From contig JAGYIN010000002.1 of NCBI GenBank assembly GCA_018402665.1, forward strand, positions 1-64,000: DNA of 64,000 nucleotides, written 5' to 3'. The translations under genes and the position numbers were made by a program. The notes under the pieces were generated by a model. That model made no database searches, had not been told where the DNA came from, and was given only the letters and a program-made list of their open reading frames with translations. Shown one piece after another: positions 1 through 10,549 of this stretch. The stretch comes from Schleiferiaceae bacterium. Lineage in GTDB: Bacteria > Bacteroidota > Bacteroidia > Flavobacteriales > Schleiferiaceae. Positions within the stretch are counted from its first letter, which is position 1, and the number at the start of each line of letters is the position of its first letter.

Positions 1-2198
1 CACTTCATGCGTACCTATTTCAAACCAACTTCCGCTCGTATACGTGGCGTAGGTGGTATCAATCCCACAAACATCTGTAGCTACTAATGCCGTCCAGCTG
101 TATGCTGTACCGCTGGTATCAGCCGCTACATATAAGGTGGTATCACCTGCACATTGTAAAACGGGTGCTATGTTATCAACAACAGTAACCGTGGCAAAGG
201 CAGTATCGCTCTGCGTTCCGTCGGTCCCTATGAGCATTACGGTATGTGCGCCCAATCCTGAACAATCCCAAGACGAGCTATCAATACTTAAGGTGAGGGT
301 ACAATTATCGCTTGAAGCGCTATCCACATCTGCCGCCGTAATGTTAGCCAGCCCCATAGCATCCAGCTGAACGGTGATGTTTTTCGCATACACCGTGGGT
401 GCAACGCCATCACTATCATTTACAGCAACAGTCGCTGTTCCTTGACAACCGATCGGGTCGAGCAAGGTCACGGTATAGCTTCCGCTAGGCACATTCGAAA
501 GATCTTCCGTCGAGGCGCCGTTGCTCCAGCTGTAAGACATAGGCGCTATTGTGGTGACCATGGTCAGGTCGATCCCACCGTCGCTGGTACCGGGACAACT
601 GGCAGGCGTGCTTGTGAGCGTCGCAACCGGGTCCGGGTTTACAGTGACTGTAGCCATAGGCGACGTCCAGCGGCAACCGGCTGCTGAAGTCACGGTGACG
701 TGATACATGGAGGTATCTGTTAAAGCAGCTGTGGTGTAGGTGGTGTTCGTTGCGCCTGCAATACCGCTCCACGCAGCACCGTCAAAGGCGTACCATTGAA
801 CGTTGGTAGCGGTTCCTGTAGCAATGACCCCAAATGTGGCGGTAGCATTGGTACAAATGTTTTGATCACTAGGAGCGAAGGCAATGGTAAAGTCGATGGG
901 CTCATTAAGGGTAAGGCTATTTCCCGCCGCTGAGGTACAGCCGTTTGCATCCGTGAGTTGAATATCAATATAAGGTCCCTCCGCAAGGTTGGTAAGCGTA
1001 GCAACACCAGAAGTAACTGCCGCTGTGGTGGAGCCGCCCATATAGGTAACCGTGTAGTTGCCGTCGGGAACATTGGCGATGTTAAAACTTATAGTCCCGT
1101 CTTCTGGTGGCACAGCGGTAGGATCTGTTTTCGTGAAATTGCTGGATCGTTAATGCGCTACCTAAAAGTTTTCGCTTTATTATGGCGGTGATGAGTACAT
1201 CCGTGGCGCCGCCTGAACTTAGCGTGATTTGTGCTGGCCCGGCCGGTGCGCTACCAACACATATGGCATAAATACCGCAGTATCTAGACGACCTAATGAA
1301 TCTGCAATTGAGCGTGAGGCTGTCGTGTAGGTACTGCCTGCGGTGGCGCTCATCGCATAGCCCGCTGGAGCAGTTGGCGATGAGGCTGTCGCCGAGGTGT
1401 AACCTTCACAGCGATGCTTGGGCTAGCGCCAGTGATCCACAGCACGTGAAATACGGGACGGTGGTGCCAGCGTATAGATGGTGGAATCGCAGCTATGCCG
1501 CTGCAGTAGGGAACCAAATTCGTTGGGCTGCTCACGAAAGCATTCAGTCTAGCCTCGCACCAGAAGATCCAATGCTAAAGGAAATGGATGCCGTACTGGC
1601 ATATTCTAGTTGAAGCTCCGCTGGTACCACAGCTCTACGGTGCTGGCGGAGGCGTTGTTGTTTGAGAATCGGTCACGTTAGTGGCGTGGTAATTCTGCAG
1701 GCAGAATGGTCGAAGACCTAGGGTATAGCTAGTGAACCGTAATCGCTTCCCAGTGGTACTTACCGGAGCACTGATACCGTCTAAATCCCATGCGGTTGCA
1801 AAGTAAAATCACCTGGAGCGTAACGGGTAATGTGGGCAACTGGCTGTCCTGTCTTCAATAAATTCGAGTCTGTAGGAGATTCTCCCGCGCTGGTCCAAAA
1901 TGGACGGGCTGAAGTTTGCAGCCAAAGGCGTTGCGGTGGCAGTGGCGCGTTGGAAATCTGTAACCAATCCATTCGTGATGTTGTCGATGGTAATGATGGC
2001 ATCGTAAGGTGGTCCGGTCAACTGACTACATCATTGTAGATACAACTTCCGCCCACTCCCGTTGGCTGGCCATAGGTTAATGGATCAAAGTTTAAGGAGC
2101 CCAATTGCAGGAATGGACCAGCTTCTTGCGCCCAAAATGGAATATGTGGCCAAGGTGAGCATCGAGAGGAACCGTCTTCTCACAAGAATACAGTGCAT
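1..2198 (-). pseudogene. Large HYR/Ig-repeat surface protein, partial, frameshifted near its N terminus
   Basis: Read on the minus strand, positions 1 to about 1145 form one open frame that runs off the window. It encodes tandem beta-sandwich modules: an Ig-like module with the phrase SYSWSNGASTEDLSNVPSG, followed by a HYR-type module (APTVYAKNITVQLD, then ITAADVDSASSDNC and WDCSGLGAHTV). Such arrays are typical of very long cell-surface adhesins of gliding Bacteroidota secreted by the type IX system. Upstream of 1145 the same kind of sequence continues but changes frame repeatedly (for example SPTAPAGYAMSATAGS near 1370 and ICVGSAPAGPAQITLSSGG near 1240). A plausible start with a signal peptide (MHCILVRRRFLSMLTLATYS) lies at 2198. 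The C terminus is outside the window, so a sorting domain cannot be checked. A role in adhesion or surface attachment is inferred. Confidence 0.65.
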
Positions 2199-2212
2199 AA
2201 TTTCAAAAAGAG

Positions 2213-3672
2213 TTAAGGATTTGTCTGCGGCGTCTTTAGTTTCCAGCCAAAGTTAGCCTCAGGTGCTTCATTGATACATTGAGCTGAACTCTACAACCGA
2301 CGTGTGAGTGAATCGAGTGCTGGTTTTGATCGAGCAAAGAGAAATAGTGCTTTGTCTTGTAGATTCTTAAAATCGTGACATTTGGTCACGCTCTTACAGG
2401 TAAAACCGAGAGCATGAATAAGCGGAGTGCAGCACATCAAGGCACTGAATGAAGCATTCCGTCCATTACAACCGGAAATAACGCATCATAGAATTGTATA
2501 GAAATTACAGTACTGACCAGCTCGCGTTGATGAGCTTCGTTTGCGGCGACATCAGTGCATTTTACTGCATCTCTTTTCCATCTACCAGCCTGAGCAAGAG
2601 GTCTCTTTTTATCAATACCGGTTACCATCTTTGATGAACGCCGCTGTACAAGACTACCCTACAAAGTTTATGGATTGCGCACAAGAGAGTGCGTGAGGAC
2701 TTCGGAAGCGATGAATCGTTTACTCGCGCGATGAAACGCGTGGATGAAGGACCCTGGATTACTGGCTGCAAATATGTGGCTGAAGTAGAGCCGTTAGAGA
2801 AGGAAAGAGGAACATGCAGGTGTGGGCTGTGCGACTCCAAGGTACTGGCAGAGTGACCGGAGAAAAAACCCTAGATATTTTGAGGACCGTGGGTGGCGTG
2901 ATTGGCTCCCATCCGCTGTTGATGTCACCATAGAGAAAAGGAGGCCTATGCATTAAAGATCATTTACTTTTCTTTCATCCCTTGCACCGAAGGCTATTTC
3001 AGTATTGGGTGTAAACACTGTACGCAGCCTGGTGGAAAGTGCTGGGGCAGGGTGTGTGGAACAATAGTCTGAAGATGGAATGTGGTCTGCAATTTAGCAG
3101 AAGGCGCTCTTGGCCTAAGAATTGACCGTAGAAGGAAACGTAGTATATGAAAACCCGGGCTTTGGGGCTGGCTCTCCCTAATCCAATACAATGTCATTAC
3201 TGGACAAACCATCCAAATTGCTGAAATGCAGGATACTATCATCTGTCACTACACTCGCCCGCGTGGTCTGGGACATTTAATAAGGTTACTGGGAAAAGTA
3301 ATTCGCCGCACCAGGGGTCATTGTCGCGGTGGACAATCGCCGTATCCGGCCGTGGTTGCTGTTGTATGTCCTTTCCTGTTGGGGTACGGTTGATGCCATC
3401 ACGCCTTCGATCGGTGCCTCTTGAAAATTCCGTGAATGCGGCATCGCAACGTACGTAAATCTGCGCATTACCAAAGCTCACTACTTCGAGTGTACGTTTT
3501 CAACACGACGGTGATGGGATAGTGGTAGTCGAAACACCTGATAGGCGAAAGGTCCGGATTTCTCCCGTTCGCTTAATCCTTCATGGTCGATTCACACGCT
3601 GGCAGGAAAAACACCAACAAGAACTCATCAAGCGGTGAAGCGACCAAAAACCAATTTTTCTTTGAAATGCAT
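2213..3672 (-). pseudogene. Broken gene for an unrecognised lipoprotein
   Basis: I do not recognise this family. A likely start is at 3672 (MHFKEKLVFGRFTA), and a lipoprotein signal (LLVFFLPACES) appears shortly after it in a shifted frame. The last residues before the stop at 2213 read NEAPEANFGWKLKTPQTNP. Between them, plausible coding fragments occur in all three minus frames, for example VSFGNAQIYVRCDAAFTEF near 3440 and SFSNGSTSATYLQPVIQG near 2780. The gene lies 52 bases after the dehydrogenase subunit 3 gene and 15 bases before the surface protein start, so it probably belongs to the same transcript. It is broken by the same dense frameshifts as its neighbours, so the exact protein cannot be read. 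Confidence 0.4.
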
Positions 3673-3723
3673 CGTCTTATACTTTTAGCGTCGTTATATT
3701 TTCTAACGCACCTGGGCATCCAT

Positions 3724-4391
3724 TTATCTGGCCAATTGAATTTTTAACGAGGGAAACGCCTGGGTCTGGTCAGGACTGGAAGTGCTCAAAGCATTTTCTT
3801 CCGCCAGAATTAAATGTTGGAATAGGAAGACTTTCGTGTGCGCATCCACGGGGCAGACAACCGTCGTAACGGGTGGGCACCGGCTCATAATGTAATTACG
3901 CCAATTCGGCGGTACGCCTCTTCGAGGTGAAATAGCCGAGCATGGTGAGCCTTTCAAGGTGCAAAGAAATGCGAAAATCCGTCATCGGCGGTCATGGCAT
4001 CATACACGCCCAAAAAGGTTTCACGATCCATCTGGGTCGCTTCCTCAAAGGCACTGGGTTTGGCGAGTGTTTGCCCACGGCAAATTCCGATGACCTGCAT
4101 CGCAATTTCTCGCAAGTTATCCGGGTATAGCAACCGCGAATCATCACATCAATAAAGGCACCAATGCGCGCGTCGCGTGGCACCGGCGGTGGCGGTCTCC
4201 AGGGATGATGGCTCTGCAATCGCGTCCAGACTGCAAGCCGCCCCAGGCCCGCGGTAGAAAGCATCGTGTGGACTGGGGCAAGAATGTTTCGCCTTCTAAC
4301 AACACCTTCGTAGGAGCCAACCAACGTTCCACTAACAAAGCCAGCGCCATGCGCCGTACCATCTGGTCTACGGGTCAATGTATTTTTCCAT
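3724..4391 (-). pseudogene. Gluconate 2-dehydrogenase subunit 3-like protein, frameshifted
   Basis: This is the small partner subunit that accompanies GMC flavin dehydrogenases oxidising sugars in the periplasm. It usually carries a twin-arginine or similar leader. Recognisable pieces in shifting minus frames are, in order: a start MEKYID followed by RRMALALLV, then GAFIDVMIRGCYT (the usual middle motif), ETFLGVYDAM/MTAD, LTMLGYFTS, and YEPVPTRYDGCLP, the characteristic C-terminal motif. Total length, about 220 codons, matches the family. It directly follows the GMC catalytic gene, the normal order. At least four frame changes are needed to read it, so it is listed as broken. The motif order makes the family assignment fairly safe. 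Confidence 0.7.
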
Positions 4392-6055
4392 TAGTTCAGA
4401 GTTCCTAAAGGCTTTCAATCTGTTCACCGCATAATCTGCTGCACGGAGCCGTCATCGCCATATACGTGAGCGATGGATCTACACACGAAGAAGAGGCTGC
4501 GGCTGCACCGTCGGTGACATAAAGATATCTGGCGCCTCCCAAACTTGGTTCCATTTATTGAGCACTGACCTTCGGGTGCCGTTCCCATGCGGGTACGTTC
4601 CCATTTCGTGGATGCTCATGCCCAGGGCATAATCGGACCTAACCGCTGATACCCAGGAAGCCCAAGCTCAGCATATCGACTGCACCTTGCCTATATCGAC
4701 ACGCATTTCGCCTCATTTTCTCTGAGCTGCGCGTCGAAAGAAAGCACGGAAGCCCCCATTTATCCTTCTTATCCGGGTCCAATTTATTTCCATTATCATA
4801 CGGCAATACCTCACCGAAGCCTGTCATTCCCATGGTCCACGGACCGGTTTTGCTGATGCCTTTTAAAATCGGCCCCAATTCCTAGTTCGCGCACGCTGCG
4901 TCTCCAATCGCCGCGCGAGGCAGAACCCCAGCCAAACCCACGCAAATAGTCGCGCTTGTCGCCATCCCAATTCCGGAAACGAAAACGTGCCAGTCGGGCG
5001 CCCACCAAAGTAGTATTTGTCCTGATCGCCTCCAAGTCCCACTCGCTCCAACTCTGAAGTGGTGGTCCATCAAATTGTGACCCAACTACCGTGAACTAGA
5101 GCCCAAAACTGGCCTTCCCAAACGTCCGTCGCACTGTCTATCAAATCCAAGTCGAATCTAATGCAGAGGCGTTCAAAACACACCGGTGGGTGTATTCATA
5201 GGCCGCGTCTGTCTCGGCATCCAGCACGCTTACGCCTCTTCGCTTCTTACCGTCTTTACTACATCAATCTTCATGATACTGTGCGGACGCAACGCCAAAT
5301 TGCCCACGCATCGCGGCCGGCAGCGTTGAGGCTTTCAGTACTGGGAAGTAGCCACCGTACGACAGCCTGCAACAACCGGTGATTGTTTGGCATTGATACC
5401 CCGTTCGTCCATGGTGCGGTACGGCGATGTTTGAGGTATGGCCAATGATTAATCGGCGCTTTCATCACATGATGAATGCGATCCGTGCCGCCGTTCCACA
5501 CAACTAAATCCATCGCATGCAACACACACTGTCCGGCAGCACATCCAGATTCTCAAAAGTGATCCAGCTCAATCCTGCAAATTTCCCAACGCAAGCGCTC
5601 AAGGCTCCAGATCATCGTACCCGATCGGCCAAGCGCGTCGCAATGCCAGTTCTTTCATTGGCTAAAGTCCTCGCGGTTCCATCAGCTCCATGGCCCCACA
5701 TCAGCGCGAGAGCGCCCTCTTTCGACATGATAGCGCTGGCAGAACGTTAATCGAACTGTTTTTCTCCAGGTACGGACAATCCTGATCGTCCACCCACCAA
5801 TCCGGCCCAATTCATTCAATTGATAACCTCCCAGCACCGGATTCCTATCCTTCTGCGCGTGCTGCCTTTCTCCAGGCGGAAATTCCCAGGGATCTTATCT
5901 TTGTTGGTGTAATCTTTTAATGTGCTCTACGTTTTGCCTGCGCTCCAGCACCAGGACCTTCAGTCCCTTCTGGGTGAGTTCTTTTTGTTCCAGCCTCCGG
6001 AAATCCCGGAGCCAATAATGATCGCATCATAATGCATTTCCTGGTCTTCTGCCAT
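4392..6055 (-). pseudogene. GMC family FAD-dependent sugar dehydrogenase, frameshifted
   Basis: The N terminus is clear: from an ATG at 6055 the frame reads MAEDQEMHYDAIIIGSGISGG, the dinucleotide-binding motif of glucose-methanol-choline oxidoreductases. Shifted frames then give YTNKDKIPWEFP. The C-terminal end gives ALGMSIHEMGT, LNKWNQVWEAPDIF and RAADYAVNRLKAF, the family's substrate-binding and final helix motifs. The length, about 1.66 kb, fits the large subunit of periplasmic sugar dehydrogenases that make 3-keto sugars or sugar lactones and pass electrons to a cytochrome. It sits between the isomerase gene and the subunit 3 gene. Many single-base frame changes interrupt it while the coded motifs stay well conserved, which suggests sequence error rather than old decay. 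Confidence 0.75.
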
Positions 6056-6081
6056 GATTGAGCTGAGTTAACGATGTTTTC

Positions 6082-6964
6082 TTAGTTAAGCGCCATCCTA
6101 CTGAATAAATCTGTCGTAGCTGCGGCGCATGCCAACAATGTCCCATGGTACTCAGGGCAACATATCCATTAAAACCGGTGAAACAATGGCCTGCATCACT
6201 GCCGGGTAGTTGATCTCTGATCGCTCCATTTCTGCGCCACGCTGGTGGCCTGGCACCCCGCCACATGGTAGTGCCTGTAATACTGGTGGTTTTCCTTGAT
6301 GTCTGCCACCAAATTTCCATAATCCGTATGTGGTAAATGTCGTAGAGCAATTTGAAACTGGGCTATTCAACGCGCGGGCCGCACCCAATACCCTAACGAC
6401 TGCTATCTGCCATATAATCCGGATGATCGATAATGCTGTTAAAACAACTCCATCTGCAATATTTACCTGCAAGTAAGCCTTTATTAATTTCACCATCGGC
6501 TGCAAAGCCTTTCACCGCTTAAAGCAGCCCCTTCCTCTCGCTCATAACCCGCGGCGGTTCCGCTGAAGCAAATCAGGCTGGTATATATCCGGTTTTCTGG
6601 CCACGTGCGCGGGATCATCTTGCAGCGCTTCAGCAGCACCCCCTTCAAATTCCTCGTGAATAAAGCCGTCAACTACTAAGCCCCGCACCGCCGTGCCATG
6701 CTACTATCCAGTCCATGCTTTAGGTGGGTGCCACTCTTCCGGGTCCCACCAACCACCGCTTCAACCCTTGATCGGCAAGCCACGGCACAGCTCCTCCCAC
6801 TCCGGGATCAACAGCCGTCCACCGCCCATACACTTTTTATACCCAAAGGCGCGTCGTTTCTTCACGGCGCCTCCACCAGCTGTGCTCGCCCAAAGCGATC
6901 CCGGTACAGCCGAAGCGGGCCCCCTGGGCGCCATAAGTCTTTTGATGTGGTCGCGGCGGTCCAC
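6082..6964 (-). pseudogene. Hydroxypyruvate isomerase-like TIM-barrel protein with Tat-type leader, frameshifted
   Basis: The start at 6964 is GTG and touches the stop of the transporter gene. The N terminus MDRRDHIKRLM has a twin-arginine motif, so export is likely. Shifted minus frames contain landmarks of the Hyi/sugar-isomerase TIM-barrel family in the right order: VGPEEWHPPK, VDGFIHEEFEG, SLICFSG, a segment ending LLYDIYHIRIME (strand with metal ligands), HYHVAG, INYPAVMQAIV, TGFNGYVAL and a terminal ATTDLFSRMALN before the stop at 6082. The family isomerises hydroxypyruvate or keto sugars. Next to a GMC dehydrogenase it probably acts on an oxidised sugar in the periplasm (inference). 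Several indels break it. Confidence 0.65.
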
Positions 6965-8149
6965 TTAAGCGTGTTTTACGGATGTAAAAATGAATGCCCG
7001 CGAACATGATACGATCAAAATAATAGGTATGTATAGTGTCGCCATAATGACCTTCCTTCCTGCTTCAACCTCCGTCAAACCCACCATCAACTCATCATAG
7101 AATCCGCCCATGAATTGCATATAAATGCTCACCGCGAACATCCCCGCTGCCCCAATAACCGCCATGCCCACAGCACCTGTGGAAGGGAGGTAAGTAGCCA
7201 CAAATCCAATCATCGTCGGCCAGAAATAAGTCACACCAATTCCAAACACAAAAGCACTCACAAACAGCATCGAGCCGTCCATAGTTCCCATCATGTACAA
7301 ACCGATGGTGGTGAAGATGGCGCTGAAGAGCAACATCCCTGTAGTGGAGAATCGCTCCACAACCGGAGCCGCTATACCGCGTCCAAAGGTCATCACCCCT
7401 GAGGTGATTAGGAGGATGAGGATGGCGTTGTCGCTGACACTTTTTAAGAGGACATCCACGTATTGATTAATGAACAACTCTGAAGTTGCCGTTCCTAACA
7501 TGGCGATGGTGATGATGATGCACAACGGGTTGAGTAGGGCCTTGTACATATCGGAATCGGACACCTTGTTCGCCACACGTTCGGTCACTGGAAATTCCAT
7601 GCGCTCCATCTGCAACGCATACCAAATGGTCGGCAGCAGCATCACGGCCATCATCATTTGCCAGCTGAGGCCCATCTTCCCAAAGGTGAAGGCCACGAGC
7701 GAACCGATGACGATCCCTCCGGGGAACCAGAGGTGGAATTGGTTGAGTTTGGTGGTCTTTTCTTCTGGATAAATAGAAGCTACTAAGGGGTTACATACGG
7801 CTTCGACCATACCGTTGGCCAAACCGATGAACAAGGTGCTGATCCAAAGGGACCAAAATCCGCCTGCGAAGATGGTGAGTAAGATCCCCGCAAAGTGACC
7901 TATGTAGGCCAAGCGCATCAAATTTTTCATCCCCACTTTGTCTACGAGGGCACCCCCAATGATCATGCTCACGGGGAATCCCCAGAAAGCAGTAGCTGCA
8001 ATTCGGCTGAGTTCAGAACCGTTGAGTTCGAATTCTACCCCCAATTCATTTAGAATCCCAGCGCGAATTCCAAAACTCAAACTCGTAACTAATAAACTCG
8101 CACAGCTCGCAATAAAGAGCGCGCGACGGTTGCTTGTATTGGCAGTCAT
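6965..8149 (-). CDS. MFS sugar transporter
   Basis: A major facilitator superfamily permease of about 394 residues with some twelve hydrophobic segments. It has the family's loop signature around residues 70-85 (GGALVDKVGMKNLMRLAYIG). It resembles sugar permeases that lie beside Gfo/Idh oxidoreductases and sugar isomerases in Bacteroidota. I chose the ATG at 8149 because the upstream alternative at 8158 is a TTG. The last residues (LIVSCSRAFIFTSVKHA) look wrong. A neighbouring frame reads FAGIHFYIRKTR, the usual type of ending, so the first frameshift of the damaged block probably lies near 7000. It is the first gene of the minus-strand operon and probably imports the oxidised sugar or its parent glycoside. 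Confidence 0.85.
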   Translation of the reverse strand: MTANTSNRRALFIASCASLLVTSLSFGIRAGILNELGVEFELNGSELSRIAATAFWGFPVSMIIGGALVDKVGMKNLMRLAYIGHFAGILLTIFAGGFWSLWISTLFIGLANGMVEAVCNPLVASIYPEEKTTKLNQFHLWFPGGIVIGSLVAFTFGKMGLSWQMMMAVMLLPTIWYALQMERMEFPVTERVANKVSDSDMYKALLNPLCIIITIAMLGTATSELFINQYVDVLLKSVSDNAILILLITSGVMTFGRGIAAPVVERFSTTGMLLFSAIFTTIGLYMMGTMDGSMLFVSAFVFGIGVTYFWPTMIGFVATYLPSTGAVGMAVIGAAGMFAVSIYMQFMGGFYDELMVGLTEVEAGRKVIMATLYIPIILIVSCSRAFIFTSVKHA

Positions 8150-8565
8150 AGCGTTCAAAGTGTTTTTTGTTTAGGAAGTGTCTAAAATACACTTTATCGC
8201 AAAACCACCTACTTCTTTGAAGAGTAATCCTGTTTTGAATACGCTCAATAGCATATCAGTCAACCTATGTCTTGCTAAACTGACGTAGAAATGAGTATCC
8301 AATCTCATCTGACAATTCTACAGTGTGTCAAAAGTCCTGTTTAGTCACTGAAAATCAAAGAATTGTGCATAAATAAAACTTATGTCAATCTTGTCATTTA
8401 CATGTGTATTATCTACAATCCAGCCAATATTTCGACGTTACAAATTCATAGAAATTTTCGATCGAAACTGCTCGTTGATTTAGACTTCCCTTTAAAATCT
8501 TAACAATGCGAAAGTTTTAGATTGACTTAGACAGATAAATGTAAAATAATGAAAAACAAGAACTT
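8150..8565. promoter_or_regulatory. Divergent intergenic region between transporter and HTH gene
   Basis: This 416-base AT-rich gap separates the two divergent arms of the sugar-oxidation locus and must carry promoters for both. I found no ORF or RNA gene in it. The only clear structure is a 12-base perfect palindrome (TTTCGATCGAAA) at 8456-8467. No convincing Bacteroidota promoter box (TTG about 19 bases before TAnnTTTG) stands out on either strand. Confidence 0.5.
8456..8467. promoter_or_regulatory. Perfect 12-base palindrome, candidate operator
   Basis: The sequence TTTCGATCGAAA is its own reverse complement and sits about 100 bases before the HTH gene in the divergent region. A palindrome with a central CG is the form bound by many dimeric repressors. 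No second copy was noticed, so the call is tentative. Confidence 0.3.
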
Positions 8566-9351
8566 ATGAGGTATTCAGAAAAAGGATTAATTAATTGCCC
8601 GCGCAAAATGAGCGAATCAACTGGGCTTTGCGCAACATATACGTTAACTGAAAAGCCAATGGATAGCGTAAGTGAAAAAAGACCGATGAAACGATCTGGA
8701 AGGGAAACGGCGACTTGGAAATTCAAACGAATGAATTTGATGCAAGAAGGAGGGAAAAGATGGGCGAGTATGGCGGAATTGAAAGGATTCGAAAAGGAAC
8801 GGGCGAGGGTGAGGGAGATGGAGGAATTGGATGAATGGAATTTTGAGGCGCGGGTGCGGTTTGAAGAGGTGGCGCGGATTGAGGAATGGTTTGTGGAGCG
8901 CGGGGTGCGGTTTGAAGAATTGGGGTTGCCGGAGCGAGAACGGAGTGAGCGGATGTGGGCGCGATGGGGCGAGGGGAATTTGGAATGGGTCAGGCGGGCG
9001 CTCGGGATGACGAGGAAGGAGATGGCGGAATGTTATGGGGTAAGTCGGCAGGCGATGGGCCAATTACTCGAGCGCGATGCGCGGGGCGCACTGAAGGTGG
9101 CGACTTTAAGGGGCGTTTTGGAGCGATTGGGGTGTGATATGCAATTGGTGGTGAGTCCGATGGGCGGACGGAGTTTTCGTGAGTGGCGGAAGGTGGCGGC
9201 GTGGGAGGTTTTGCGTGCGGAGGGCGTGCGCGAGGAGGAGGCGTTGCGAGTGGTGAAGCGGGTGGCGCGTGGGGGGAAATTGAATTGGACCCAATGGGCA
9301 AAATTGCGAGCGGCGAGGGAAATGGGATTGAAAGAGGGAGGAGAAAGGTAA
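8566..9351 (+). CDS. HTH protein resembling mobile mystery protein A
   Basis: A 261-residue frame. The only recognisable part is a helix-turn-helix at about residues 140-195 (LGMTRKEMAECYGVSRQAM, then ATLRGVLERLGCDMQLVVSP). This has the wording of the mobile mystery protein A family (XRE-like HTH). In that family the usual neighbour is a Fic protein, which is absent here. The N-terminal 60 residues look unlike the family, so the real start may be one of the internal methionines (for example at 8731). The coding strand is strikingly G-rich and C-poor from about 8750 to 9350, unlike every neighbour, which suggests recent transfer. It lies 49 bases before the oxidoreductase gene and could be the local regulator. 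Confidence 0.55.
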   Translation: MRYSEKGLINCPRKMSESTGLCATYTLTEKPMDSVSEKRPMKRSGRETATWKFKRMNLMQEGGKRWASMAELKGFEKERARVREMEELDEWNFEARVRFEEVARIEEWFVERGVRFEELGLPERERSERMWARWGEGNLEWVRRALGMTRKEMAECYGVSRQAMGQLLERDARGALKVATLRGVLERLGCDMQLVVSPMGGRSFREWRKVAAWEVLRAEGVREEEALRVVKRVARGGKLNWTQWAKLRAAREMGLKEGGER

Positions 9352-9400
9352 ATTGGACATTTTCCACTACTTTGGGGACCAATTACAATACTGGAGCAAC

Positions 9401-10549
9401 ATGAGTCAAAAATTACGTGCTGCCATGATTGGCGGAGGACCAGGAAGTTTTATTGGCGCAGTGCATCGCATTGCGGCGCGGATGGATGGCGATTACGAAT
9501 TGGTCGCCGGGGCATTTTCTTCAAAACCGGAGAAGTGTTTGGAGACGGCGCGTGAATTGGGCATTGCTGAAGAGCGTGCCTCTCCAAGCTGGGCGGGGAT
9601 GCTGGAAAGTGAATTGGCGCTCCCGGCAGACGAGCGGGTTCAAGTCATTATGATCACCACCCCGAATCATGTACATGCGGCGCCCACTATCGCGGCGTTG
9701 GAGGCTGGATTTCATGTGATTCTAGACAAGCCTTTGTGCACTTCCATGGAGGAGGCAAGGGCGATGGAAGCGGCGGCGAAAAGTTCAAAAGCACTGTTTT
9801 GTTTGACGCATACCTACACGGGCTATCCAATGATTAAAGAGGCCAAACACCAGATTGCCTCTGGGGCACTAGGAACGGTCAGAAAGATTTATGTAGAATA
9901 TCCGCAAGGCTGGTTGTCGACCTATTTAGAGGGAGGGGACCATACGCAGGCGGCGTGGCGAACGGACCCGACGAAATCGGGGAAAGTTGGCGCTATGGGA
10001 GATATAGGGACACACGTTTTTAACCTTGCGGAATACGTGAGTGGCGAAGAGATTGTGGACGTCTGTGCCCAATTAAACACTGTCGTCAACGGGCGCGCTT
10101 TAGACGACGATGGTGCCGTACTTTTTCGCACGGCCTCAGGCGCCACGGGCGTTCTCATGGCGACGCAAATTGCCGCAGGTGAGGAAAACAATGTGAAGAT
10201 TCGTGTTTTTGGAGAAAAGGGCGGTCTTTGCTGGGAACATACCGATAATAACAGCTTAACGCTGATGCCATTGGACGCGCCAGTGGTAAAATTGCGTACG
10301 GGAGGCCCCGGGACATCGGACTGGGCCCTGGCGAATCACCGCATTCCTCCGGGCCATCCGGAAGGCTACCTCGAGGCGTTTGCCAACCTCTACAAAAATT
10401 TCGCGGCCCATGTTCGTGCTCATGAAGCTGGAAAAGCGCAGCATCCGCACCTGGACTACCCCGGTATTGAAGACGGTGTACGCGGCATGAAATTTATAGA
10501 AGCCATTGTGGCGAACAACGCTGGAAACGAAAAATACACAGCACTATGA
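9401..10549 (+). CDS. Gfo/Idh/MocA family oxidoreductase
   Basis: A 382-residue NAD(P)-dependent sugar oxidoreductase. The Rossmann motif is at the very N terminus (AAMIGGGPGSFIGAVHR), and the conserved lysine motif is LDKPLCTS near residue 120. The active-site segment GAMGDIGTHVFNLAEYVSG is near residue 210, with the Asp and His expected of the family. I chose the ATG at 9401 because the frame upstream begins at a TTG without homology. Its stop overlaps the next start by four bases (ATGA), so the two genes are translationally coupled. Relatives interconvert hydroxyl and keto groups on sugars (for example 3-keto-glucoside reductase/dehydrogenase YcjS). With the DUF1080 and GMC genes nearby, a role in 3-keto sugar metabolism is likely. 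Confidence 0.88.
   Translation: MSQKLRAAMIGGGPGSFIGAVHRIAARMDGDYELVAGAFSSKPEKCLETARELGIAEERASPSWAGMLESELALPADERVQVIMITTPNHVHAAPTIAALEAGFHVILDKPLCTSMEEARAMEAAAKSSKALFCLTHTYTGYPMIKEAKHQIASGALGTVRKIYVEYPQGWLSTYLEGGDHTQAAWRTDPTKSGKVGAMGDIGTHVFNLAEYVSGEEIVDVCAQLNTVVNGRALDDDGAVLFRTASGATGVLMATQIAAGEENNVKIRVFGEKGGLCWEHTDNNSLTLMPLDAPVVKLRTGGPGTSDWALANHRIPPGHPEGYLEAFANLYKNFAAHVRAHEAGKAQHPHLDYPGIEDGVRGMKFIEAIVANNAGNEKYTAL

Noticed and set aside
3668-3748. Plus-strand start that looks like a signal peptide (MHRLILLASLYFLTHLG)
   Set aside because: The frame stops after 26 codons and lies across the boundary of two minus-strand genes in the damaged block, so it is probably chance.
1146-7005. The broken block as a mobile-element insertion
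   Set aside because: No transposase, terminal inverted repeat or target duplication was seen, and the fragments belong to genes that fit the flanking operon.
8644-9382. Two minus-strand ORFs of 139 and 130 codons opposite the HTH gene
   Set aside because: They are Pro/His-rich reversals caused by the G-rich coding strand and show no family motif.
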